Source: Streptomyces violaceusniger
Lineage (GTDB): Bacteria > Actinomycetota > Actinomycetes > Streptomycetales > Streptomycetaceae
Direction: 5' to 3'
DNA: 64,000 bases
NCBI GenBank assembly: GCA_005405945.1
Contig: BJHW01000001.1
Coordinates: 7,564,001-7,628,000 of the forward strand
Of this stretch, positions 1 to 7,293 are shown in pieces. Numbering within the stretch: position 1 is the first letter of the stretch; each line of letters begins with the position of its first letter. Under the pieces are notes generated by a model. That model saw nothing but the letters and a program-made list of their open reading frames with translations. It ran no database searches and was not told the origin of the DNA. The position numbers and the translations under genes were made by a program.

Positions 1-7
1 GGAAGCC

Positions 8-342
8 GTGACGGACCCGCGAGGCGTGTGCGCGAGGCGCGCGGAGGATCTTGCGCCGGAGGTGCCGTATGTACGGGGCTGGGCGGCTGCGAAGCGGGGT
101 GCGGAGGCTCTCGCGGAGAAGTTGCGGGCGGTGGGGTTGGAATCCGATTTCCCGGGGCTCAGGGCTGACGTGAATGTTGCCGGTGATGGGATGGTGTGCC
201 TCGGGGAGGTGCGGCCGGAGGCGGTTCAGTACCTGGTCGGGATGCTCGTCACGGGGCTTGCTTTGGAGATGGCGGAGCAGGTGGGGCGAGCGCTGACGGC
301 GAGCGGCCTCGTGTTCCTCGGCAGCCTGGCGCCGAGGGGTAG
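8..342 (+). CDS. hypothetical AICE protein, probably frameshifted near its end
   Basis: Small mixed-charge protein of about 110 residues. I cannot assign a function. It has a conserved-looking core (ESDFPGLRADVNVAG, then GEVRPEAVQYLVGML) of a kind found among small genes of actinomycete integrated elements. A GTG at 8 with GGAAG just upstream is the first start in the window, but the gene could begin further left. The open frame runs on to 628 and would overlap the better-looking gene at 351. A one-base correction near 305 instead ends it at TAG 340-342, directly before the ribosome site of the next gene. That matches the deletion pattern elsewhere in the window, so I prefer the shorter span. 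Confidence 0.45.
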
Positions 343-350
343 GGGTTGGC

Positions 351-569
351 ATGCGGAGCGAGTTGGTGCGCGTCGTGACCGTCTACGCGTCCACTGTGCG
401 GATAGGCGACATCGTGAATATCCGCGGGGCGGAATCCCGCGTGGACAACATGTTTGCCTTACATGGCGGTGGGAAGCGGCTGATCCTCGACACGAGCGAA
501 CCGTTCACGCTTGCCCCTGCTGTCCCCTTGTTCGCCAAACGGCTCAGCACCATCGAAATAACGCGCTGA
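351..569 (+). CDS. small conserved hypothetical protein of the integrated element
   Basis: A 72-residue protein with no membrane segment. It starts at ATG 351 behind a purine-rich AGGGG. The middle (VRIGDIVNIRGAESRVDNM) reads like a small beta-barrel or RNA/DNA-binding fold, but that is inference from its look only. It follows the preceding small gene by about 8 bases and is probably co-transcribed with it. Function unknown. Confidence 0.55.
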   Translation: MRSELVRVVTVYASTVRIGDIVNIRGAESRVDNMFALHGGGKRLILDTSEPFTLAPAVPLFAKRLSTIEITR

Positions 570-776
570 ATATTTGCATCACCCATGGCGACCGATTCGG
601 GTTAGGGTCGCGAATACGGAAGAACTAGCGGGAACATCATGCTTCGGGCCCCGCGCGCCACCGAGTAACTGCGGTTGGTGTGCGGGGCCGTGGTGTCTTT
701 ACCGGGGCCGGGGAGTGGCGAGCGTGGGCACGCGGGCGGCCGGAGAGTGTTGGGCCGGTGGCCTGCCCGGTTTGGG

Positions 777-873
777 GTCGAGCATGATCAGGGGGCCGTA
801 CGCTGGTTGGCAACTCGGGCAGGCTTTGGACCTGCCCGCAATGAGCACGAGTGGCCCCCTGGTCTTGCTCGAC
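777..873. other. nested stem-loop element, candidate structured RNA
   Basis: The outer arms 777-797 and 853-873 pair over 21 positions with one mismatch and one G-U. Inside lies a second perfect 8-bp hairpin, 816-823 with 831-838 (CGGGCAGG / CCTGCCCG), with a 7-base loop. No T-tract follows on either strand, so a simple terminator is not the obvious reading. Strand is unknown. It could be a small RNA, a processed 3' element of the leftward cargo operon, or a recombination or replication structure of the element. Confidence 0.5.
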
Positions 874-1030
874 GCGGGCCCCGGACCGGGGAGGTGGCTC
901 AAGACTCGGAGGGCGTCCGCCCCAGCCATGAACTCGGAAGGCTTTGGGGTGCGTTTGCTGCGGGCGTGCCGTCCGTCCGGCCGGGACCGGCGCCCCAGCG
1001 CCGCAGCCCGGACGGGGCGGCGGGGCGCCC

Positions 1031-1050
1031 GGCGGCGCGCACGCGCCGCC
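1031..1050 (-). terminator. hairpin downstream of the cargo gene
   Basis: GGCGGCGCG (1031-1039) pairs perfectly with CGCGCCGCC (1042-1050) across a 2-base centre. It lies 50 bases beyond the stop of the leftward gene ending at 1100. No T-run is present, as is common for Streptomyces terminators. Confidence 0.5.
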
Positions 1051-1099
1051 CTTGAAGACGTAGAGAAAGTTTGAGCCAGAGCGGATATTGATAGTTGCC

Positions 1100-2173
1100 C
1101 TAGACGTTTCGGTTGCTTTGCGTCGCGTCGTCCTGGCTGCTTGACGTTCCGTCTGAGCCATCGATGCTGGAACGGTTCCGGATGCCCAGTACGTAAAGTC
1201 CCGGCCCTGCGAGCACGCCTAGGAGGGTCACAATTACTGCTTCGGGCATGCCGGCCCATGTAAGGAGCAAGGGGGCGATGCAACCGATCGCTATTGCGAT
1301 CATGAGCCCTCGACGTTCTCTCCTGGCTGGGGTGAGTATATCCATTGTGTCTTGGTTTGGGGCCATGCTGTCTGACGCAAGCATGTGGTAGCGGCCATGG
1401 ACGAATTCTGTAAGGAGTTCCTTCATGTGGTGGGGCAGTGATTCGAGGCTATCCGGGTGTCCACAAAGGATTTTATCGCGAACTTGTCGAACACGGAGCG
1501 CGGCGCGTTCGGTGTGCGTGGTCAGCTCACTTACTGGGTGTCGTCCATCGGGGCGGATTCGCTTGGCGCCGAATAGGTCAAGATTGGCGGCTACAGTTTC
1601 TAATCCCCGCGCCACAGGCATGACATGTAGATGATAGCTTGAGGGTATTTCGCTTGAGTCGGCTTCCGCTTCTTCATTGTGAAGTTTCATGTAGTCTTCA
1701 ATGACGCCCACTATGGCATTTGTGACGTAACAGCCGGTTGCGCGGCGGCGAGATTCTGCGGATAGCGCCATTGATACGCCGAGCAAGGCGATGATAGGCG
1801 CCAAGGCGACTGACGTGGCAATTAGGGGTGTGAAGGCGCTGTGTGAATTCCGTTGAGTGACAAACGAAAAGGTGCTCAAGGAGGCAGTGAATGTAGGCAA
1901 CGCCATCACTACGTACTTTGTAAGGTAAGCCGAAGTTGCTGCTTCGTACCTATGTAGATCCTGCATGATCCTGCGGCGAGTTTGTGGCTCGACTGCGCAT
2001 AGCTCGGTTTCGACTTTACTTAAGCGTTCCTTCGCTTTCTTGTGGGCGCGCCGCCACCATGCTCGTTCGAGCAGGAGGGGTTGAGACTGACTTTCTCGGG
2101 CTACGCCAACGGTGGCTATACCGAGAAAGCATCCACACAACGTGATGCTAATAGCGGTAATGAGTACGGTCAT
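1100..2173 (-). CDS. AICE cargo: membrane protein of unknown function, low G+C, TTA codon
   Basis: A 357-residue protein. A hydrophobic N-terminal segment (about residues 4-24) is followed by a charged coil-like stretch (about 40-80), two or three hydrophobic segments (about 88-150), a soluble middle (about 160-285) and a C-terminal hydrophobic pair (about 290-330). I recognise no family. Base composition is visibly poorer in G+C than anything else in the window, and codon use is un-Streptomyces-like, including a TTA leucine codon at 2021-2023 (KERLSKVE). This indicates recent transfer and possible dependence on the bldA tRNA. It starts 27 bases after the stop of the GntR repressor gene and is probably transcribed with it. 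Immunity, defence or fertility roles are possible but not shown. Confidence 0.75.
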   Translation of the reverse strand: MTVLITAISITLCGCFLGIATVGVARESQSQPLLLERAWWRRAHKKAKERLSKVETELCAVEPQTRRRIMQDLHRYEAATSAYLTKYVVMALPTFTASLSTFSFVTQRNSHSAFTPLIATSVALAPIIALLGVSMALSAESRRRATGCYVTNAIVGVIEDYMKLHNEEAEADSSEIPSSYHLHVMPVARGLETVAANLDLFGAKRIRPDGRHPVSELTTHTERAALRVRQVRDKILCGHPDSLESLPHHMKELLTEFVHGRYHMLASDSMAPNQDTMDILTPARRERRGLMIAIAIGCIAPLLLTWAGMPEAVIVTLLGVLAGPGLYVLGIRNRSSIDGSDGTSSSQDDATQSNRNV

Positions 2174-2200
2174 GTTGTTGAAGTTATCGTTTCTATGGCC

Positions 2201-2965
2201 CTATATCAGATGGAAAGAGAGTTCCAAGTCGTCGCCAGATAGGTGCAACTCTTCGAGGGTAAGGGGTTTCTCAGCCTGGTTGAGCGTCACGCGTAGTACT
2301 TGGAGCACTGGGACGCCATCTGGAAGGCGGAGCGCTTGGGCTTGGTCGGGGAGCGGCATGCGGGTACGGACGTACTCCGTGAACTGCAACTCGTTGCCGA
2401 GCTCGGTCAGAGCGCTGTACAGGTGCGGTGGCGGAGGCGGGGCCTGCTTCTCGTACTTCGTGCCGAGGAGCACTGAGAACGGCACGTAGGTGCGGTGGAG
2501 TTGACGCAACCGGCCGCGATCGGCGGTCTCCAATACGTCGTAGGTGTACATCGGTTCGCCTGGCGGGATCCGAAGCAGGTCGGCTAGTGCGAGGGGCGCA
2601 TCCGTGCGGGTGGCTACGGGGTCCTCGGCGTGTTCCCAGCGGATGCCGTCGGCCTCGACGTATCGGCCGTCCGTTTCACGTCGTACGCCGCGCGGGCGGG
2701 TGAGGCTGGGGCGGCTGTGGGGTGAGCGGACGAACATCCCTCGGCCCATCATCACCTCGACCAGACCAGCGGCCCGTAGCTCCGCGATGCCTTGTCGCAC
2801 GGTGGGGCGGGTCACGCCGAACTGCTTCGCCAGCACTTCCTCAGAGGGGAGTGGCTGGCCTGCGGGATACGTGCCGTCCAGGATGCCGCGTCGAAGGTGA
2901 TCGGCGATCTGACGGTACTTGGCTTGGGCTTTCTCGGGCATGAAGGGCTCTCCGGCCTGGGGCAT
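2201..2965 (-). CDS. GntR-family (HutC/UTRA) repressor, KorSA-like
   Basis: A 254-residue regulator. The N-terminal winged helix-turn-helix (about residues 14-80) contains the typical GntR signatures (YRQIADHLRRGI, LPSEEVLAKQFGVTRPTVRQ). The C-terminal part (about 95-250) looks like a UTRA effector domain. KorSA of pSAM2 belongs to this family and represses transfer and replication functions. Here the gene is divergent from the transfer operon, and two copies of a 13-base palindrome lie between them, which fits autoregulation and control of that operon. ATG 2965 has GAGG five bases upstream. ATG 2941 (MPEKAQAKY) has GGAG and is an equally good start. The cargo membrane gene follows directly. 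Confidence 0.85.
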   Translation of the reverse strand: MPQAGEPFMPEKAQAKYRQIADHLRRGILDGTYPAGQPLPSEEVLAKQFGVTRPTVRQGIAELRAAGLVEVMMGRGMFVRSPHSRPSLTRPRGVRRETDGRYVEADGIRWEHAEDPVATRTDAPLALADLLRIPPGEPMYTYDVLETADRGRLRQLHRTYVPFSVLLGTKYEKQAPPPPPHLYSALTELGNELQFTEYVRTRMPLPDQAQALRLPDGVPVLQVLRVTLNQAEKPLTLEELHLSGDDLELSFHLI

Positions 2966-3043
2966 GTGTCCTCATTCCACCCGTGGATGGATGGGTTCCT
3001 TCCTTGGTTGGAACAGCGTCCCCCACGCTGACTCGCTTGACAA

Positions 3044-3056
3044 CCCGTACTACGGG
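3044..3056. promoter_or_regulatory. GntR operator palindrome, copy 1
   Basis: CCCGTACTACGGG is palindromic about its central base. It starts two bases after a consensus -35 hexamer TTGACA (3037-3042) facing the transfer operon. The overlapping TTGTCA on the other strand could serve the repressor gene. Binding here would block both promoters. Confidence 0.6.
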
Positions 3057-3075
3057 CCGCACTCTTGAATCTCGA

Positions 3076-3088
3076 CCCGTACTACGGG
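3076..3088. promoter_or_regulatory. GntR operator palindrome, copy 2
   Basis: An identical copy of the 13-base palindrome, 32 bases (about three helical turns) from the first and extended by one pair to ACCCGTACTACGGGT. Paired sites in phase on the helix suggest cooperative binding of the neighbouring GntR-type repressor. Confidence 0.6.
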
Positions 3089-3097
3089 TGGAAGTCA

Positions 3098-3120
3098 CCC
3101 CGAAGGAAGAGCCTTCGGGG
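3098..3120 (+). promoter_or_regulatory. perfect hairpin in the leader of the transfer operon
   Basis: CCCCGAAGG (3098-3106) pairs without mismatch with CCTTCGGGG (3112-3120) across a 5-base loop. It ends 24 bases before the first start codon of the operon. No T-tract follows. It may stabilise the transcript, attenuate transcription or protect the ribosome site. Confidence 0.5.
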
Positions 3121-3143
3121 CTGTGAGACAAGGGAGTTCAAGA

Positions 3144-3506
3144 GTGGTAGCCCTACCGATCGACACCGCGAAGTTCACGGGGATCATCTGCGCCGTCGCG
3201 CCGACCCCGCGTGTCGCGAATCGTGAGACTGGTCAGCTCCGCGTGGACCGGGAGACGGGTCAGACGTTGTACCAGGTCGGCCTGTGCCTCATGGCCGGGA
3301 CGACGGCCGAGGTCGTCAACGTGAGCGTCCCCGGCGAGCCGACCGGCGTGCAGAATGGCGCGCCCGTGCAGGTGCGAGACCTGTACGCCACGCCGTGGGA
3401 GAACGAGGGTCGGCACGGCATCGCGTTCCGTGCGGCCGAGATCAAGCCGTTGACGGCTCCGGCCTCGTCTTCCTCCGCCTCGGCGCGGAAGGGGACCGGA
3501 GAATGA
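3144..3506 (+). CDS. conserved small AICE protein, first gene of the transfer operon
   Basis: A 120-residue soluble protein of a type often found just before traSA in Streptomyces integrated elements. Function not established. The frame is open from GTG 3123, but GTG 3144 has a good AAGGGAG seven bases upstream and gives the N-terminus VALPIDTAKFTG, so I chose it. The sequence alternates beta-like stretches (LYQVGLCLMA, AEVVNVSVPGEP, VQVRDLYATPWEN), which could be an OB-like fold; that is inference only. The C-terminus is Ser/Ala-rich. Its stop overlaps the start of traSA (ATGA), so the two are translationally coupled. Transcription is probably controlled by the GntR operators upstream. Confidence 0.7.
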   Translation: MVALPIDTAKFTGIICAVAPTPRVANRETGQLRVDRETGQTLYQVGLCLMAGTTAEVVNVSVPGEPTGVQNGAPVQVRDLYATPWENEGRHGIAFRAAEIKPLTAPASSSSASARKGTGE

Positions 3507-4864
3507 TCGTGCTGGCCTCCGCCCCCTCTGCCGGGGAGACCTGGCTGAGTTGGGTTCTGATGGTGGCCGCAGCGCTGGCGTCGGGTCTGCTTCTGGCGGG
3601 CCCGGCCCTGCGCCGCCGCTACCCGGCGGCCTGGTGGATGTGCATCGGCTATCCGGCTGCGTGCATCCGGGTCGCGCGGACATGGCGGCCGTTGATGGCC
3701 GGGTGCGGGCTGGCCGTGAGCCGTAAGGCGGCGCTCACGGTGGTCTCCGGCCTCGTCGGCAACGGTGCTCCGCCGCCTCAGCCTCGCGTACCTCGTCGGG
3801 GCGCTGTGCGGCTGGCGCCTGGTGGCTTCTGGTTCCTGGTGCGGCTGCTGCCCGGACAGGTGCCGGAGGACTTCGTGAACGCGGCTCCGGCCATGGCGCA
3901 CGACTGGGAGGTTCACGCGGTCCGGGTGACCACGTGGAAGCCCGGTGTCGTGCGGATAGCGGCCATGGCGGCCGACCCGCTCAAGGATCCGCGCATACCC
4001 AAGCAACGTGGCGCCGAGCGGCTGTTGCGGGTCGTCGTGGGAGTGCTGGAAACCGGCACTCAGTGGGTGTTCGACCTGCGTCACATCCCGCACTGGCTCA
4101 TCGTGGGGGCCACCCGGTCCGGGAAGTCGACGCTCATCAACGCACTCGTGGCGGGGCTGGCGCCACAGCCGGTCGCACTGGTCGGGATCGACTGCAAAGG
4201 CGGCATGGAACTGTCGCTGTACGGGCCGCGGTTGTCCGCGCTGGCGACCAACCGCGCTCAGGCCGTGAAGCTGCTCGCCGCGCTGGTGGACGAGACGCAA
4301 GACCGGATGGAGCTCTGTCGGGCTGACCGGGTTCGGAACATCTGGGGCCTGGCTGACGACAAACGTCCCGTGCCGATCGTCGTCATCGTCGACGAAATCG
4401 CCGAGCTGTTCCTCATCGCCGGTCGCAGTGAGAAGGACGAAGCGCAAGCGGCGGCGACGGCGCTGGTCCGGCTGGCTCAGCTCGGCGCGGCGCTCGGGGT
4501 GTACCTCGTCGTCGCGGGGCAACGAGTCGGCTCCGATCTCGGGCCGGGCGTCACTGCTCTGCGGGCCCAGCTCGGCGGGCGGGTCTGCCATCGCGTGGCC
4601 GACCCCGGTACGGCGGAGATGACGCTCGGGGACCTCAACCCGGACGCGCTGCAAGCGGCTCAATCCATCGCGCCGGAAGACGCGGGGACGGCTGTCCTGG
4701 CATCGGCGGACGGCTGGGAGCGGGCCCGTTCGCGCCTGGTCTCGGAGGAAGAGGCCGAATCCATCGCCGCTGAGTACGCCCACCTGACCCCGTACCTCCC
4801 GGCTCTGGCCGATGGAGCCGGCGGGTTCACGGTGCACCTCGAACGCCTTGACCGCGACGAATGA
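3503..4864 (+). CDS. FtsK/SpoIIIE-type DNA translocase, TraSA-like conjugation protein
   Basis: A 453-residue protein. A hydrophobic N-terminal segment lies at about residues 13-33 with a possible second at 44-56. The ATPase domain has Walker A GATRSGKST (202-210) and Walker B IVVIVDEIAE (292-301). In AICEs and Streptomyces plasmids this single FtsK-like protein moves double-stranded DNA between mycelial compartments, without a relaxase or type IV secretion machine. The start at ATG 3503 overlaps the preceding stop. A small membrane protein gene follows after 12 bases, consistent with a transfer/spread operon. The gene is intact. Confidence 0.9.
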   Translation: MIVLASAPSAGETWLSWVLMVAAALASGLLLAGPALRRRYPAAWWMCIGYPAACIRVARTWRPLMAGCGLAVSRKAALTVVSGLVGNGAPPPQPRVPRRGAVRLAPGGFWFLVRLLPGQVPEDFVNAAPAMAHDWEVHAVRVTTWKPGVVRIAAMAADPLKDPRIPKQRGAERLLRVVVGVLETGTQWVFDLRHIPHWLIVGATRSGKSTLINALVAGLAPQPVALVGIDCKGGMELSLYGPRLSALATNRAQAVKLLAALVDETQDRMELCRADRVRNIWGLADDKRPVPIVVIVDEIAELFLIAGRSEKDEAQAAATALVRLAQLGAALGVYLVVAGQRVGSDLGPGVTALRAQLGGRVCHRVADPGTAEMTLGDLNPDALQAAQSIAPEDAGTAVLASADGWERARSRLVSEEEAESIAAEYAHLTPYLPALADGAGGFTVHLERLDRDE

Positions 4865-4876
4865 GAGGGAAGGCCC

Positions 4877-5065
4877 GTGATCCTTTCCACGTCGGCCGTG
4901 CTCCTGCTCGGCCTCCTGATCTGGATCCTGCTCCAAATCCGCTATCTGCGGTGGTCGGTGGTCCTGCTCTGCGGGACCTTCGGTTTCCTGCTGGCCAAGA
5001 CCGCTGCCGCACCGCTTGTTCAGGCGGCCCTCGACGGAGTCGGCGGCCTCCTCGGACAGCTCTAG
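4877..5065 (+). CDS. small membrane protein, Spd-like
   Basis: A 62-residue protein that is almost entirely hydrophobic: one segment at about residues 4-20 and a second at about 26-46. It starts at GTG 4877 behind GAAGG, 12 bases after traSA. Small membrane proteins downstream of the tra gene in Streptomyces plasmids and AICEs often act in spread of the element through the recipient mycelium. The Spd assignment rests on position and size, not on a recognised motif. Confidence 0.6.
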   Translation: MILSTSAVLLLGLLIWILLQIRYLRWSVVLLCGTFGFLLAKTAAAPLVQAALDGVGGLLGQL

Positions 5066-5101
5066 TTCTGACCCTATCCATCCCTGAAGGAGTGGCTACC
5101 C

Positions 5102-5392
5102 ATGCCGGAATACGTGATCAAAACCGGTGACCGTGCGGCGGTCATCGCCGGACTGCGGGCCCTGGCCGACTTCATGGCCGACAACCCCGAGGTCCTGGTG
5201 CCGTATCGCCCGTCTGTCGGCGTCTGCGTCAACGCTGCCGTCACCGCCGCTCGCCGCGCGGGCGCTGCGTCCGCCGCCGAACTGCTCGGCGTGCCGCTGG
5301 AAGACCTCGGTGAGGGCTACTACTCCGCGCGGCGCGAGTTCGGCCCGGTGACGTACCACGTCACGGCCGTGCCGCCCAAGGAGCGGCAGTGA
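5102..5392 (+). CDS. conserved hypothetical AICE protein
   Basis: A 96-residue soluble, mostly helical protein. It starts at ATG 5102 with GAAGGAG upstream. No domain recognised. Motifs that look conserved for the family are RALADFMADNPEVLVPYRPSV and the C-terminal VTYHVTAV. It lies in the same direction as, and close to, its neighbours, so it is part of the transfer/replication operon. Confidence 0.65.
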   Translation: MPEYVIKTGDRAAVIAGLRALADFMADNPEVLVPYRPSVGVCVNAAVTAARRAGAASAAELLGVPLEDLGEGYYSARREFGPVTYHVTAVPPKERQ

Positions 5393-5496
5393 ACGCCTGC
5401 AAGACGGGCTCCCAGCGGGGCGCGAAGTCGCCAAACCCGACCCCGCCAGGAACCCACTCCATCCGCCACGTAAGCAGTGAAAGGAGTACTCACACT

Positions 5497-5742
5497 TTGT
5501 CCACCGCGAATCGTTCGCGCAAATCTCCGCCGCCTCGGTGCGAGCTGCGCGAGGAGGAGCACCCCACGTGCGTCGGCTCTGCTGAGGTCGTCCTCGTCGG
5601 CCCCGACGAAAGGGAACTGCGGCTCTGCGCCGCGCACGCTGCGGCCGTCTGGCTGACAGAGCCGACGTTCCGCTTCTCGGCCAAGACGCGTCCGGAGGCC
5701 ATCGCGGCCGTGATGCGGCAGGCGTTCGGGGGCTCGCGATGA
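5497..5742 (+). CDS. small Cys-containing AICE protein preceding Rep
   Basis: About 81 residues if translation starts at TTG 5497, behind AAGGAG near 5481. The open frame extends up to GTG 5389, but that N-terminus (Pro/Ser/His-rich, no good ribosome site of its own) looks untranslated. The sequence has two Cys near the N-terminus (RCELREEEHPTCVG) and one further on (LCAAHAAAVWL), a possible small metal-binding arrangement. Function unknown. Its TGA overlaps the ATG of the rep gene (ATGA), so the two are coupled. Confidence 0.6.
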   Translation: MSTANRSRKSPPPRCELREEEHPTCVGSAEVVLVGPDERELRLCAAHAAAVWLTEPTFRFSAKTRPEAIAAVMRQAFGGSR

Positions 5743-7112
5743 CCGAACCCCTCGACTCCAAGGCGCTGCCTCCGGGGTGGCCGCTCTCCTCGCACGGGCG
5801 GCGGATCCCGGCTTCGAGAGCTGGCATCGCGGCATTGTCCGCCTCGGCGGCTGCACCAATCCGGTTCACCTTGTCGGCAGTGCCACCGTGGCCGACGCGA
5901 TGACCGGGGAAGTGCTCCGCTCGTACGTACCCGATATGGACGGCGGGCGGTTGCTGGTCGCGTGCGGCAACCGTCGGGCGGCTGTCTGCCCAACCTGCTC
6001 GCGCGTCTACCGGGCCGACACGTACCACCTGGTGCGTGCCGGGCTGGTCGGCGGCAAGGAGATTCCGGCAGAGGTCGGCGAACACCCCGGGTGTTCGCCA
6101 CCCTCACCGCTCCCGGCTTCGGTCCGGTCCACACGCGCCGTGAGAAGGATGGTCGGGTGCGGGCCTGCCGACCCCGTAAGGCGTCGGACTGCTGCGCGCA
6201 CGGTGTTCCCGCTGGGTGCCACGTCCGGCATGGGGAGGACGATCCGCGACTCGGCGAGCCGCTGTGTCCGCGCTGCTACGACTACGCGGGCGCGGTGCTC
6301 TGGCAGGCTCATGCCGGGCAGCTGTGGCACCGGTTCGTCATGGAGCTCCGCCGCGAGCTGGCGCGCCGCGTCGGGCTGCCTCGTGAAGGTTTCGGCGAGG
6401 TCGCTCGGCTGTCGTACGCCAAGGTCGCCGAGTACCAGCGGCGCGGCCTGGTCCACTTCCATGCCGTGATCCGGCTCGATGGTCCGGAGGGGCCGGGGCG
6501 CCGCCGCCCGGTTGGGCGACTACTGACCTCCTGGCGAGAGCCGTGCGGCGTGCGGTCGGCCTGGTCCGGCTCCCGGCTCTCGGCGCGGATGTCGTCGGGC
6601 GGCGGGTGCTGCGCTTCGGGGCTCAGGTTGATGTGCGGGTCATCGCGTCGTCCGACGTGGGGGAGCCGTTGACCTCGGCGGCGGTAGCGGGCTACATCGC
6701 AAAGTACGCCACGAAGGGGGCCGAGTCCGCTGGCGCGGTGGACCGGCGTATCCGTCACGCGCGGGACCTGGCCACGCTGCCCGTACGGGACCACACGCTC
6801 CGCATGATCGGCACCTGCTGGTGGCTCGGCGGTCTGGTTCCCTTCGAGTCGCTTCGGCTGCGGCGGTGGGCCCACATGCTCGGCTACCGGGGCCACTTCT
6901 CCACCAAGTCGCGTCGCTACTCGACCACGCTGACCGCGCTCCGCCAGGCACGCGCCGAGCACCGAGCGGAGCAGCAGCATGCAGCGCTCGGCCTGACCGA
7001 TCGGCCCGTGATCACTGTGGGCCAGTGGCGGTACGCGGGGCGCGGCTACAGCCCGGAGGCGGCTCTCGTGGCCGCGTCGGTCCGGGAAGGCGGTGGCGGT
7101 CATGGCGCGTGA
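5739..7112 (+). CDS. rep: rolling-circle replication initiator, RepSA-like, three frameshifts in this sequence
   Basis: The reading passes through all three frames but gives a continuous RepSA-like protein of about 458 residues if one base is restored near 5775, 6090 and 6497, each in a G or C run. Rolling-circle motifs are visible: FATLTAPGFG (motif I), HFHAVIRLDG with the metal-binding HxH (motif II) and GYIAKYATKG with the catalytic Tyr and Lys (motif III). The protein would nick the excised circular element at its origin for replication and copy-number increase before transfer. The start ATG 5739 overlaps the previous stop, and the end overlaps the excisionase gene. With three independent breaks the gene could be read as dead, but the same one-base losses hit essential chromosomal genes here, so I regard it as probably intact in the organism. 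Confidence 0.8.
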
Positions 7113-7293
7113 CGAATTGATGACCGTCTCGCAGGTTCTCGCCGAACTCGGTGGCGTCTCGCGCCGCACCTTCTACCGCTGGCGCGAGCTGGGGAAAGGC
7201 CCCTCGGCGCTGAGGCTGCCCAATGGCGAATTGCGGGTGTGGCGTAGCGACTTCGCGGCATGGCTTCGAGGGCGAGAGGAGGTTTCCGCGTGA
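7102..7293 (+). CDS. xis: excisionase, MerR-like helix-turn-helix (Xis)
   Basis: A 63-residue DNA-binding protein with a winged helix-turn-helix of the excisionase/MerR type (TVSQVLAELGGVSRRTFYRW, then LPNGELRVWRSDFAAWL). In pSAM2-type elements Xis directs the integrase toward excision. ATG 7102 is chosen; GTG 7093 in the same frame would add three residues. It overlaps the end of rep, and its stop overlaps the integrase start (GTGA), giving the classic rep-xis-int coupled arrangement next to the attachment site. Confidence 0.85.
   Translation: MARDELMTVSQVLAELGGVSRRTFYRWRELGKGPSALRLPNGELRVWRSDFAAWLRGREEVSA

Larger units (their letters stand above)
570..1099. other. 530-base gap with nested hairpins, no supported gene
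   Basis: Several long open frames cross this stretch on both strands, but none has a convincing start or protein-like composition and they overlap each other in a GC-rich, structured region. What can be seen is a large nested stem-loop at 777-873 and a GC-rich hairpin at 1031-1050, annotated separately. The gap lies between convergent genes. Confidence 0.6.

Noticed and set aside
1..640. Left attachment site of the element
   Set aside because: No copy of the tRNA-Arg 3' sequence was found in the left part of the window, so the left junction must lie outside it.
637..1283. Several 120-190-codon frames on both strands in the 0.6-1.3 kb region
   Set aside because: Mutually overlapping, lacking ribosome sites, and covering strong hairpins. 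Treated as non-coding.
5739..7112. Rep gene as a pseudogene or programmed frameshift
   Set aside because: Three breaks of the same one-base-loss type also seen in essential genes; no slippery heptamer or stimulatory structure at the sites.
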